Positions 16,507-23,682 of a stretch of 64,000 bases of DNA are shown piece by piece. The position numbers and the translations under genes were made by a program. The stretch is taken from NCBI RefSeq assembly GCF_025148635.1, contig NZ_CP102269.1, positions 3,410,001-3,474,000 on the forward strand, written 5' to 3'. The stretch's first letter is position 1. Each line of letters starts with the position of its first letter. The notes below the pieces were generated by a model. The model was not told the origin of the DNA. It ran no database searches and saw nothing but the letters and a program-made list of their open reading frames with translations. This DNA is from Butyricimonas virosa (GTDB lineage Bacteria; Bacteroidota; Bacteroidia; Bacteroidales; Marinifilaceae).

Positions 16507-17202
16507 ATGAATACGGAAGAGCTTTATATTTGGCGATATGGGATAGATAAACTGCCTAAAGGATTATTGGAGTATGGCAAATCTGATGTTTGTGATATCT
16601 ATGATGAAAGTAAAAGGCAGAAGTTTCAGAATCTCGGGCAATGGATGTGGCAAAATAATGACGGATGGCGCGAGAATTTACCTCCCGTCTTATACCTTGT
16701 ATGCAACAAGAAACCGGGAATCCTGCAATTTGATTTTCTTGATAAAAGAAGTATAGAACTCAAAATCGTATCGGAAGAGTTTTTGTCTTTACTTAAAGAA
16801 AATGGCTTCGTTGATAAATATGATATTGCTACCGTCAAGGTAGTAAACAAGAAAAACGAACCTCTAACGGATAAAAAATACTATGCCCTACGTATAAATC
16901 ATTTTGACAATGATTCTTTTCATTTCGGGAAAGGCATAACCTATCAGAGTGACTTACAGAAAGAACGAGGTACTTGTTTTACAGTATATCCTAATATGAA
17001 ACTGAAAGACAATTCAATCAAACAGAATTTCTTTGTTTTGGATAGCATAGAATATGGAGATGGTGTAATATTCCGAGAAAGAGTTTTGGATAAGGTGTTG
17101 AACCTGTATAAACCTGAAATTTACAAATTATCAGACTACTCCAAACTATGGAGAAACAAAGGCTTTTATCCATATGGGAATGAATTTATGATTGTGAAAT
17201 AA
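16507..17202 (+). CDS. Cassette 8: Imm11/Imm43-like protein, duplicate of cassette 11
   Basis: A 231-residue soluble protein. The start is ATG 16507 (MNTEELYIWRYGIDKLP), matching its paralogue; an upstream ATG at 16465 lies inside R7. It differs from cassette 11 at about 23 of 231 positions. The layout 'PVLYLVCNKKPGILQFDFLDK..ieLKIVSEEFLSLLKENG' is reminiscent of Imm11/Imm43-type immunity proteins; the family is uncertain. The homology between the two cassettes starts right after CCATTA of the preceding repeat and runs to the end of the following one, marking the mobile unit. Confidence 0.8.
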   Translation: MNTEELYIWRYGIDKLPKGLLEYGKSDVCDIYDESKRQKFQNLGQWMWQNNDGWRENLPPVLYLVCNKKPGILQFDFLDKRSIELKIVSEEFLSLLKENGFVDKYDIATVKVVNKKNEPLTDKKYYALRINHFDNDSFHFGKGITYQSDLQKERGTCFTVYPNMKLKDNSIKQNFFVLDSIEYGDGVIFRERVLDKVLNLYKPEIYKLSDYSKLWRNKGFYPYGNEFMIVK

Positions 17203-17208
17203 AATCGT

Positions 17209-17256
17209 TAACAAGGTCGAGATAACAGCTTAACGCTGTTCCTCACCAACCCATTA
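17209..17256 (+). repeat. Cassette repeat R8
   Basis: 48 bp. Terminal stem AACAGC/GCTGTT with loop TTAAC; inner arm GGTcGAG/CTCACC with one unpaired C; ends CCATTA. Nearly identical to R11, which follows the paralogous cassette. Confidence 0.88.
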
Positions 17257-17264
17257 TAAACAAT

Positions 17265-17981
17265 ATGTATCGCATTGCAAACATAGTACTATTTGTTCTT
17301 GCCATTTTCGTGGTAATGGGTTGCTCTTGTAGTAAAACTCTGTGTGAACGTAACATACAAGATGATATACTCAATATTGATAAATTCCGTAAACAAAGTA
17401 AAAAAGAGTACCGCTATATAGAAGAAGATGCGGAAAGATTGTTTGCAAATTCGGCAGCGGTTTATCCCGATACATTATACCGCCAACAATATACTTCATT
17501 GCAAGGTTATTTCTATGGAGAAACTGGATTTGACTTATATTGTATATGGTATGCACAGTTTAATGCCAATAATAGGAAACACTATCGTTGTGAACGTAAG
17601 ACATTAAACAAAATATTCTATTGTGTAAATGATATGTTGAGATGTATTGCCGGGGGCGGAACTGGCTTTGCACATGAAACATACCGCATACCAGCATACA
17701 CAGAGTATTACATCTATAAATATCAGAATATGGAAGCCAATAAACAGTACCAAGATAATGATATAAGCCAAACGATTTCAAATTTATGGCAGATAATGGC
17801 TACATATAATAACGAAGATATGCCCTTTGAAATATTAGCTTATAAAATGAAATACATATATGAAAATGTGGAATATATAAAATCATTACTTACTGCTGAA
17901 ATATATAATTATTGCCTGCAAGAATATATGTGCAGACTAATAAACGAAAATGTAAGTGAGCAAGAACAATTAAGTTTATAA
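17265..17981 (+). CDS. Cassette 9: lipoprotein of unknown function
   Basis: A 238-residue protein with a lipoprotein signal: MYRIANIVLFVLAIFVVMGC, lipobox VMGC, cysteine 20. The mature part is hydrophilic and rich in Tyr and Asn and has no recognised domain. A surface or periplasmic lipoprotein in such an array is a plausible immunity protein against an incoming toxin acting in the periplasm. The stop codon TAA is the first three bases of repeat R9. Confidence 0.75.
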   Translation: MYRIANIVLFVLAIFVVMGCSCSKTLCERNIQDDILNIDKFRKQSKKEYRYIEEDAERLFANSAAVYPDTLYRQQYTSLQGYFYGETGFDLYCIWYAQFNANNRKHYRCERKTLNKIFYCVNDMLRCIAGGGTGFAHETYRIPAYTEYYIYKYQNMEANKQYQDNDISQTISNLWQIMATYNNEDMPFEILAYKMKYIYENVEYIKSLLTAEIYNYCLQEYMCRLINENVSEQEQLSL

Positions 17982-18023
17982 CAACGAAAGATAGCATCTG
18001 ACGATGCTCCTTTCTAACCATTA
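17979..18023 (+). repeat. Cassette repeat R9
   Basis: 45 bp. Terminal stem GCATC/GATGC with loop TGAC; inner arm GAAAG/CTTTC; ends CCATTA. Identical over its full length to R19, although the genes before them are unrelated. Confidence 0.87.
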
Positions 18024-18044
18024 GTAATAAATAGCACAATCAAT

Positions 18045-18629
18045 ATGTACGAAAAATTTTTAGATAAGAGCCTAAACAGCACTCGCCAAACGGTAGATGA
18101 TACTTTTATTGCAAAATATGCTAATGCGGTATCAGAAAAAATTATCGAACTTTGGAAAGAAGTTGGACTTGGAACGTTTTGTGATGGATTGTTCAGAATT
18201 ATTAACCCCAATAAATATCAGACAATAGTAGATGATAGTTATCCTCTGTATGAGTATGAAACTGTAACTCCATTTATGACAACTGTTTTTGGAGATATTT
18301 TTGCTTATGTTAAGAATCCCGTGATAGGAGATTATGTCGTATTCATCAATGTGAGATACGGAACATTCAAGATTTTATCCGAGAATGTTGATATACTATT
18401 GAATGTGGTAATTTTCAACAAGAGTTGTTTGGAATCATGGTTCTCCTTAAATAAATATCCTATGATAAAATCAGAAAAGGATGTTCCTACATTGGATGAA
18501 TGTTACGGATATGTCCCAGCATTGGTATCGGGTGGTATAGAATCAATAGATAATATCAAAATTCTAAAAGCTATTCCATATATAGAAACGGTACTCCAAT
18601 TTATTGGGGATTTGAAGCGAGTGCGATAG
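18045..18629 (+). CDS. Cassette 10: Tdi1-like (GAD-like/DUF1851) T6SS immunity protein
   Basis: A 194-residue soluble protein with the layout of Tdi1-type immunity proteins. The N-terminal GAD-like part is 'iIELWKEVGLGTFCDGLFRIINPNKYQTIVD'. The DUF1851 part is 'TTVFGDIFAYVKNPVIGDYVVFINVRYGTFKILS' followed by 'DECYGYVPALVSGGIESIDNIKILKAIPYIETVLQFIGDL'. In Agrobacterium, Tdi1 neutralises the DNase effector Tde1. This is the clearest immunity assignment in the array and the main support for a defence role. No cognate toxin is nearby. Confidence 0.85.
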   Translation: MYEKFLDKSLNSTRQTVDDTFIAKYANAVSEKIIELWKEVGLGTFCDGLFRIINPNKYQTIVDDSYPLYEYETVTPFMTTVFGDIFAYVKNPVIGDYVVFINVRYGTFKILSENVDILLNVVIFNKSCLESWFSLNKYPMIKSEKDVPTLDECYGYVPALVSGGIESIDNIKILKAIPYIETVLQFIGDLKRVR

Positions 18630-18639
18630 AATATATTAC

Positions 18640-18686
18640 TAACAAACCGGGATAACGGACTAACGTCGTTTCCCGCTTAGCCATTA
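18640..18686 (+). repeat. Cassette repeat R10
   Basis: 47 bp. Terminal stem AACGgAC/GTCGTT with one unpaired G and loop TAAC; inner arm CGGG/CCCG; ends CCATTA. Confidence 0.83.
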
Positions 18687-18707
18687 ACGATAATAAATTC
18701 AGCAATT

Positions 18708-19403
18708 ATGAATACAGAAGAACTCTATATTTGGAACTATGGAATTGATAAACTGCCTAAAGGATTATTGGAGTTTGGTAGATCTGATGTCTGTGATACT
18801 TACGATGAAAGCAAAAGGCAGAAGTTTCAAAACCACGGGCAATGGATGTGGAAAAACAAGGATGGATGGAGAGAAAATTTACCTTCCGTCTTATACCTCG
18901 TATGCAACAAGAAACCGGGAATTCTGCAATTTGATTTTCTTGATAAATACAGTATAAAACTCAAAATTGTATCGGAAGAGTTTTTGTCTTTACTTCAAGA
19001 AAATGGGTTCGTTGATAAATATGATATTACTACCGTCAAGGTAGTAAACAAGAAAAACGAATCTCTGACGGATAAAAAATACTACGCTTTACGTATAAAT
19101 CATTTTGATAATGATTCTTTTCATTTCGGGAAAGGCATAACATATCAGAGTGACTTACAGAAAGAACGAGGTACTTGTTTTACAGTATATCCTGATATGA
19201 AACTGAAAGACAGTTCAATTAAACAGAATTTCTTCGTTTTAGATAGCATAGAATATGGAGATGGAATAATATTCCGAGAGAGAGTTTTGGATAAGGTGTT
19301 GAATCTGTATAGACCTGAAATTTACAAATTGTCAGACTACTCCAAAATATGGAATAACAGAGGCAATTATCTATATGGGAATGAACTAATGATTGTGAAA
19401 TAA
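18708..19403 (+). CDS. Cassette 11: duplicate of cassette 8 (Imm11/Imm43-like)
   Basis: 231 residues, about 90 percent identical to cassette 8 (around 23 substitutions, no gaps). The two copies share the leader after CCATTA and the downstream R8/R11 palindrome, while the palindromes before them (R7 and R10) belong to different classes. Substitutions are spread along the protein (for example R10N, Y23F, L44H, N-terminal half and last 25 residues), which suggests that the copies came in separately or diverged to recognise variant toxins. Unknown cognate toxin. Confidence 0.82.
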   Translation: MNTEELYIWNYGIDKLPKGLLEFGRSDVCDTYDESKRQKFQNHGQWMWKNKDGWRENLPSVLYLVCNKKPGILQFDFLDKYSIKLKIVSEEFLSLLQENGFVDKYDITTVKVVNKKNESLTDKKYYALRINHFDNDSFHFGKGITYQSDLQKERGTCFTVYPDMKLKDSSIKQNFFVLDSIEYGDGIIFRERVLDKVLNLYRPEIYKLSDYSKIWNNRGNYLYGNELMIVK

Positions 19404-19409
19404 AATCGT

Positions 19410-19457
19410 TAACAAGGTCGAGATAACAGCTTAATGCTGTTCCTCACCAAACCATTA
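19410..19457 (+). repeat. Cassette repeat R11
   Basis: 48 bp. Terminal stem AACAGC/GCTGTT with loop TTAAT; inner arm GGTcGAG/CTCACC with one unpaired C; ends CCATTA. Differs from R8 at two positions. Confidence 0.88.
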
Positions 19458-19476
19458 TCAACAAAAGCAAAATGTC

Positions 19477-19917
19477 ATGTTTGATTATAAAGAAATAGAG
19501 CGAACGGTCAATGATAATCATCTTCCATTTCAGAAAATAGGAGATGTCGATAAAGAGATTTTAATACAAAGGTTATATGACACATTTGTAATCGGGAATC
19601 CTCGTGCGTTATGGCTGAGTTTTAAATATGTGCCATATAGTATAGATTGTAATATGGAAGACCCTTATTTTCGTCTATTAGATGTAATTGATAAAAATAT
19701 CGTTCTCTATTTCTTTATTGATTATTGGAACAAGGATTTTATCATCTATAAAGCAAGAATGTCTGATATACATAGATTTATCGGAGACTGTGAGGGGCTT
19801 GATGAATATTATTTGGTAACAGAAGATTTTATGGAACTATATAGTATAACAGACCATGATGATTTGCTTTATATTGATGTGAGAAAAAATGAAATGAGAG
19901 TTGATAACAAAGCGTGA
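19477..19917 (+). CDS. Cassette 12: small acidic soluble protein
   Basis: A 146-residue protein, no signal peptide. It has an N-terminal helical part (VDKEILIQRLYDTFVIG) and a central strand-rich part with many aromatics (LLDVIDKNIVLYFFIDYWNKDFIIYKARMSDIHRFIG), followed by 'CEGLDEYYLVTEDFMELYSITDHDDLLYIDV'. This resembles small SMI1/SUKH-like or DUF6756-like immunity proteins only in general form, and I do not assign it. The last residues (NKA) and the stop lie in R12. Confidence 0.72.
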   Translation: MFDYKEIERTVNDNHLPFQKIGDVDKEILIQRLYDTFVIGNPRALWLSFKYVPYSIDCNMEDPYFRLLDVIDKNIVLYFFIDYWNKDFIIYKARMSDIHRFIGDCEGLDEYYLVTEDFMELYSITDHDDLLYIDVRKNEMRVDNKA

Positions 19918-19949
19918 TAACGCTTACAGCGTTCCCCGCTTAGCCATTA
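19905..19949 (+). repeat. Cassette repeat R12
   Basis: 45 bp. Terminal stem AACGC/GCGTT with loop TTACA; inner arm AAGCG/CGCTT; ends CCATTA. Encodes the NKA tail and stop of cassette 12. Confidence 0.88.
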
Positions 19950-19966
19950 GCAATAAAATTTGAAAT

Positions 19967-20329
19967 ATGGATAAAGACGAGATAATATCAAAATTAGGAT
20001 GGTTTACTCAAATGAAGTCTATACCACCCTTAACTGATAAATTCAAAACAGAGCAAATTATCTTTTTTGAAAATATCATCCATTTCTTACAAGATAATGG
20101 ATTGACAACTAAAGAAATACTAAAAAAAGGAGAAAAGCCTACAGATAATACTGAAATAAAAATTGGAGATTTAACGGAAGAGGGATTAAAGTTTTATCTG
20201 TATGGCATTAGAAAATGGCGACAAAAATACGATAGAGCAAAAGACGGGATTAAAGCAATCAATGACTTTGCTTTTATTGAAAAGAAATTAAAAGAATTTA
20301 GAAGTAAAAATATTGCTAACAAAGCGTGA
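19967..20329 (+). CDS. Cassette 13: small basic helical protein
   Basis: A 120-residue, highly charged (Lys- and Glu-rich) helical protein. 'QMKSIPPLTDKFKTEQIIFFENIIHFLQDNGLTTKEIL' and 'EGLKFYLYGIRKWRQKYDRAKDGIKAINDFAFIEKKLKEFRS' are the most regular parts. No motif recognised. The frame continues into R13, which supplies the last residues (NKA) and the stop. Cytoplasmic by composition. Function unknown; immunity role only by context. Confidence 0.7.
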   Translation: MDKDEIISKLGWFTQMKSIPPLTDKFKTEQIIFFENIIHFLQDNGLTTKEILKKGEKPTDNTEIKIGDLTEEGLKFYLYGIRKWRQKYDRAKDGIKAINDFAFIEKKLKEFRSKNIANKA

Positions 20330-20362
20330 TAACGCCTAACAGCGTTCCCCGCTTAGCCATTA
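20317..20362 (+). repeat. Cassette repeat R13
   Basis: 46 bp. Terminal stem AACGC/GCGTT with loop CTAACA; inner arm AAGCG/CGCTT; ends CCATTA. Encodes the tail and stop of cassette 13. Confidence 0.88.
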
Positions 20363-20386
20363 GTTGCAAATTAAAAATCAAATAGA

Positions 20387-21004
20387 ATGGAAAATGTTGA
20401 TAAAATATGCCCTATTTGCAGAAAACATCCCATAACTCTACCAAACGGAGTATGCTCTGTCTGCTATGATAAAGTGAAAACACAAGCAGATTGGAATACT
20501 ACCGAATGGGGTAAAATAGAAAATCATGGACTTGATGCAATTATAGTGTTGGCAAAGTATATCTTAGATGAAATAGAAGATGACAACCAACATCAATGGC
20601 ATCAACGTCGAATATGTTTTATGCAAGATATGGTAGAGCATTTGGATAAACAATATTTTCCTAATGCTACTATCCAACAGATAAATGACTTTGCACACTC
20701 GGCTGTTGATTTTTGGAAAGGAAAAATAACCAGTCAAGAAGCAACAGAGCAACTTCAATCCATGCGTAAGGTTCTGCAAAAGGATATTATGAAATTATCT
20801 GATTGGGAACCGAAAGATTTTCTGCTTTGGATGATGATGCCGGAAGATGATTTTGATTGGATGTGGGACCAGTGGTTTGAGTGCATTCATGCTTGTATCC
20901 CCGACAAGTGTAACGATAAGTTGTGGATAAGAATGTTTCATAAACATTTTCCAAATGAAATCAAAGCATGGGTAGACAATAACGAAGCAACTAACAAAGC
21001 GTGA
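20387..21004 (+). CDS. Cassette 14: protein with N-terminal zinc ribbon
   Basis: A 205-residue soluble protein. Residues 8-25 hold two CxxC pairs (CPIC...CSVC), a zinc-ribbon-like knuckle. The rest is helical and tryptophan-rich (WHQRRICFMQDMVEHLD, DWEPKDFLLWMMMPEDDFDWMWDQWFECIHACIPD). Family unknown. Zinc-ribbon heads occur on some immunity proteins of the Imm type, but I make no assignment. The end (TNKA and stop) is encoded in R14. Confidence 0.73.
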   Translation: MENVDKICPICRKHPITLPNGVCSVCYDKVKTQADWNTTEWGKIENHGLDAIIVLAKYILDEIEDDNQHQWHQRRICFMQDMVEHLDKQYFPNATIQQINDFAHSAVDFWKGKITSQEATEQLQSMRKVLQKDIMKLSDWEPKDFLLWMMMPEDDFDWMWDQWFECIHACIPDKCNDKLWIRMFHKHFPNEIKAWVDNNEATNKA

Positions 21005-21037
21005 TAACGCTTGACAGCGTTCCCCGCTTAGCCATTA
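20992..21037 (+). repeat. Cassette repeat R14
   Basis: 46 bp. Terminal stem AACGC/GCGTT with loop TTGACA; inner arm AAGCG/CGCTT; ends CCATTA. Identical to R16. Confidence 0.88.
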
Positions 21038-21052
21038 ATGGTAATAAGGTAT

Positions 21053-21427
21053 ATGATAGACTATTTATATTATAGGTTTTATAGATTATGGCTTCATTCT
21101 TCTGTATCGGAAGGAGCCACATTTTTGGCAATGCTTTTGTTTTCGGTCATGTTAAGTACAAATGTATTAACCGCATGGGGTATATTAACCCAATACGGAA
21201 TCATTGATTATCCGTCCGATACTCAATACTATATCATTGAAGGCAGTTTAATAGCATTGCTGTGTGGCAGATTTTTCTTCAAGAAAAGGTACAGAAGAAT
21301 TATAACCAAGTATGAGGATGAAAACTCTGTGCAACGTAAAGTTGGAGTGTGGGCACTTACTGTATATATAGTGGCAACCTTTACTTGCTTTTTCATAGAG
21401 GCATTGCACAGACAGGGAAAAATATAA
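21053..21427 (+). CDS. Cassette 15: small membrane protein, paralogue of cassette 4
   Basis: A 124-residue protein with three predicted membrane segments. ATG 21053 (MIDYLYYRFYRLW) is chosen by alignment with cassette 4; the earlier ATG at 21038 directly abuts the repeat. It shares the topology, the charged FFKKRYRRIITKYE loop and the C-terminal EALHRQGKI with cassette 4. Both cassettes are followed by GCAGG-class repeats (R15 and R4), which supports common descent of gene and palindrome together. Function unknown. Confidence 0.76.
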   Translation: MIDYLYYRFYRLWLHSSVSEGATFLAMLLFSVMLSTNVLTAWGILTQYGIIDYPSDTQYYIIEGSLIALLCGRFFFKKRYRRIITKYEDENSVQRKVGVWALTVYIVATFTCFFIEALHRQGKI

Positions 21428-21435
21428 TTTACCAT

Positions 21436-21480
21436 TAACGAAGCAGGATAACGGACAAGCCGTTCCCTGCTGAACCATTA
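21436..21480 (+). repeat. Cassette repeat R15
   Basis: 45 bp. Terminal stem AACGG/CCGTT with loop ACAAG; inner arm GCAGG/CCTGC; ends CCATTA. Same class as R4 and R18. Confidence 0.86.
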
Positions 21481-21501
21481 TCTATAACAAAAGCAATAAG
21501 A

Positions 21502-21954
21502 ATGGAAAATTTAGAACAATATTGGGAGCAATCCTTTTCCCCTATTGGACGTAAGTTTACAGAAATTCGTCCCAATTATCAAGATATGGGGGAAACAGAC
21601 AGTATGGTCGCCGCATTATATTGGCTGGAACTTGAAATGTATAATGGTGGATTTCTTCAATTCTTCTGTAATTGGGGATATGATGCTTATTTGCTTGCAA
21701 TCAAAGGACTGGGAGCAATTAACGCAACATATACAGAACAACTTCTTATACAGGCATACGGCATCATCCAAAGATTAGAAAATGACAGCCAATTACAAGA
21801 GCTATGGAATATTCCCAAACATTTGACAGAGAACGAAATCACCAAGTTGAATAAAATAGACGAGGAATATTGGGAAGATAAGGAAAATATTATGCGGCTT
21901 ATGCTTCTAAAATTCCATTCTGATTCAGTTGAAAATATAGATAACAAAGCGTGA
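21502..21954 (+). CDS. Cassette 16: DUF4375/DMP19-like protein
   Basis: A 150-residue soluble protein. The core 'TDSMVAALYWLELEMYNGGFLQFFCNWGYDAYLLAIKGLGAINA' matches the DUF4375 (DMP19-like) signature, in which 'NGGF.QFF.N' and a following 'AL..IGA' are conserved. The N- and C-terminal parts are helical. DMP19-like proteins include DNA-mimic proteins, and the family also appears among immunity-type genes. The frame runs into R16 for its last residues (NKA) and stop. Confidence 0.83.
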   Translation: MENLEQYWEQSFSPIGRKFTEIRPNYQDMGETDSMVAALYWLELEMYNGGFLQFFCNWGYDAYLLAIKGLGAINATYTEQLLIQAYGIIQRLENDSQLQELWNIPKHLTENEITKLNKIDEEYWEDKENIMRLMLLKFHSDSVENIDNKA

Positions 21955-21987
21955 TAACGCTTGACAGCGTTCCCCGCTTAGCCATTA
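21942..21987 (+). repeat. Cassette repeat R16
   Basis: 46 bp, identical to R14: terminal stem AACGC/GCGTT with loop TTGACA, inner arm AAGCG/CGCTT, ending CCATTA. Confidence 0.88.
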
Positions 21988-22021
21988 GGCGCAAAATAGT
22001 AAAACAAAAAAATATTATGTT

Positions 22022-22606
22022 ATGGATTTCTTAAAGTGCATGAACAATTTTCCGTGGAATAGATTTGCCACGGTATATGAAACCAATTCAATCGGCTTAA
22101 AAGGCATCTTTATAAAGATGTTCAACAACACTGCTGAAATGTCGGATTATCAATACGTAATTGATAGGCTTGAATGTCAGGATACACTGTATAGAATTAC
22201 CCCTTGGGGACTTAAATTCTATATTTGTTTGCTTATGGAAGACAAATCGAATCAAGACATATTATTACAAAACATAAATGTGCTTTTTGAAGCTGCAAAT
22301 TATAATATGCAGGTCGATATTGCAACCAATTATAATTCTACCAAAGGTAATTTGATGAAATATGAGATAATTAAATCAAAACTCTTTGATAGAGATTTTG
22401 ACGGAACAATGGATGCCGATTACATAAAAACATTCAAATCCATAGACCGAAATTTCATGCAGAGAAGTATAATAGATTTAATTCAACAGAATATTTCTTT
22501 GTTTGAAGATTTAGCAAAGTCAACGAATAGCAATATTGCCCAAAGTGCTTCTTTGCTTGTTAATTCAATTCATAATCCTAAAAAATATGACTTTAGTAAA
22601 TCGTGA
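22022..22606 (+). CDS. Cassette 17: helical protein of unknown function
   Basis: A 194-residue soluble protein that seems mainly helical, with 'YQYVIDRLECQDTLYRITPWGLKFYICLLMED' in the middle and a C-terminal 'NIAQSASLLVNSIHNPKK' of HEAT-repeat flavour. No catalytic motif. Family not recognised. It is followed by the most divergent repeat of the array (R17). By context a possible immunity protein. Confidence 0.7.
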   Translation: MDFLKCMNNFPWNRFATVYETNSIGLKGIFIKMFNNTAEMSDYQYVIDRLECQDTLYRITPWGLKFYICLLMEDKSNQDILLQNINVLFEAANYNMQVDIATNYNSTKGNLMKYEIIKSKLFDRDFDGTMDADYIKTFKSIDRNFMQRSIIDLIQQNISLFEDLAKSTNSNIAQSASLLVNSIHNPKKYDFSKS

Positions 22607-22619
22607 TTAAATAATCGCC

Positions 22620-22666
22620 TAACAAGCACCTGTTCCGCCTAAACGGCGGCAAGCTGCATCCCATTA
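22620..22666 (+). repeat. Cassette repeat R17 (divergent)
   Basis: 47 bp. Terminal stem CCGCC/GGCGG with loop TAAAC; the outer arms (GCACC... and ...GCTGC) pair poorly. It keeps the TAAC start and CCATTA end. Confidence 0.75.
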
Positions 22667-22694
22667 GCATCAACATAACTAAAAACAATAAAAT

Positions 22695-23111
22695 ATGAAA
22701 GCGACTGAAATAATTTTTAACAAAAATCTTGAAATGTATGTGCCATTAAAAGATTTGGGTAATGAGGTTTATATCACATTGTCAGATAGTTTGTTTGCAT
22801 CAGAAGAAGAACTGACAGATGAATATAAAGAAAAGATTGCCTCATTTGTCAATAACCTGTCAGAATGGTATAGTCTGGCTTGTAGTTCGGTTATAGCATG
22901 GGCTAAAGATACCTATAAAATTGAAGCATGTATGCAGGATATTGAATTGACACATATTTTCGTCTTGTTTGAACAGAACGCAGAGGAATTGTTTGGACTG
23001 GAATTTAGAGTTGAATTTGATATTGAGCATGGTTGTGGCATTAAGATAAGGATTAATGATGGCAAATATGATATTGTTGAAGTTGGAACGGGAGATGTCG
23101 CTTTCTGCTGA
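22695..23111 (+). CDS. Cassette 18: small acidic protein
   Basis: A 138-residue acidic soluble protein. The C-terminal half reads 'ELTHIFVLFEQNAEELFGLEFRVEFDIEHGCGIKIRINDGKYDIVEVGTGDVAFC', a beta-rich ending in which the 'DIEHGCGIKI' turn resembles small DUF6985-like domains found beside toxins, but I do not rely on this. Acidity is common for immunity proteins to nucleases. It ends 16 bases before repeat R18. Confidence 0.72.
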   Translation: MKATEIIFNKNLEMYVPLKDLGNEVYITLSDSLFASEEELTDEYKEKIASFVNNLSEWYSLACSSVIAWAKDTYKIEACMQDIELTHIFVLFEQNAEELFGLEFRVEFDIEHGCGIKIRINDGKYDIVEVGTGDVAFC

Positions 23112-23127
23112 TAGTTAAATATGATGC

Positions 23128-23172
23128 TAACAACGCAGGATAACGGACAAGCCGTTCCCTGCTGAACCATTA
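23128..23172 (+). repeat. Cassette repeat R18
   Basis: 45 bp. Terminal stem AACGG/CCGTT with loop ACAAG; inner arm GCAGG/CCTGC; ends CCATTA. Same class as R4 and R15. Confidence 0.86.
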
Positions 23173-23186
23173 CTAACAATAGTGCG

Positions 23187-23654
23187 ATGAATAAAACCGT
23201 CCAATCCATATTATCATTGACAGCTTTCAGTGCTTTACTGATAGTCATAACATTATTTTGTGGTGGCTTAGGTTTTGGTCGTTTGTTCGAGATATATGGC
23301 ATTATGGAATATTGTTTTTTAGGTTTACTTCTAATTATAGATGTATTGCTAATCTACAAGGTCTATAAACTATATGCAATGCAACCTAAAGCGATAGTGT
23401 TATTGTTGGGCTTGGAATGTTGCTCTATTCTTTTGTGGATTGTCTTTATCTGTATAGACCAAAGTCTATTAGATTGGCAAATTACAAACTTCATATTGCA
23501 AGCTGTCAATTTAGACGGCTTCGAGGGGGATGAACGAGGATTGAATATGCTCGCAGTCTTATGCGGCATTGTTTATCCTCTTATTGGGATTGGGTGTTTA
23601 TTCACCGGATTGGGATTTATAAATAAGTTAGTAACAACGAAAGATAGCATCTGA
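23187..23654 (+). CDS. Cassette 19: four-helix membrane protein
   Basis: A 155-residue integral membrane protein with four predicted helices (about 8-28, 40-58, 69-90, 120-142) and an acidic loop between the last two (NLDGFEGDERGLN). Unknown family. The frame reads through the left arm of R19 (tail VTTKDSI) and stops at the TGA in its loop. The topology suits an inner-membrane immunity protein against a pore-forming or lipid-directed toxin, but this is inference from context. Confidence 0.73.
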   Translation: MNKTVQSILSLTAFSALLIVITLFCGGLGFGRLFEIYGIMEYCFLGLLLIIDVLLIYKVYKLYAMQPKAIVLLLGLECCSILLWIVFICIDQSLLDWQITNFILQAVNLDGFEGDERGLNMLAVLCGIVYPLIGIGCLFTGLGFINKLVTTKDSI

Positions 23655-23676
23655 CGATGCTCCTTTCTAACCATTA
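23632..23676 (+). repeat. Cassette repeat R19 (last)
   Basis: 45 bp, identical to R9: terminal stem GCATC/GATGC with loop TGAC, inner arm GAAAG/CTTTC, ending CCATTA. No further repeat follows before the IS21 element. Confidence 0.87.
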
Positions 23677-23682
23677 ATCAAT

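Noticed and set aside
12091..23676. CRISPR array
   Set aside because: The repeats have CRISPR-like length, but the intervals are 200-1100 bases with genes, repeats diverge, and no cas genes are present.
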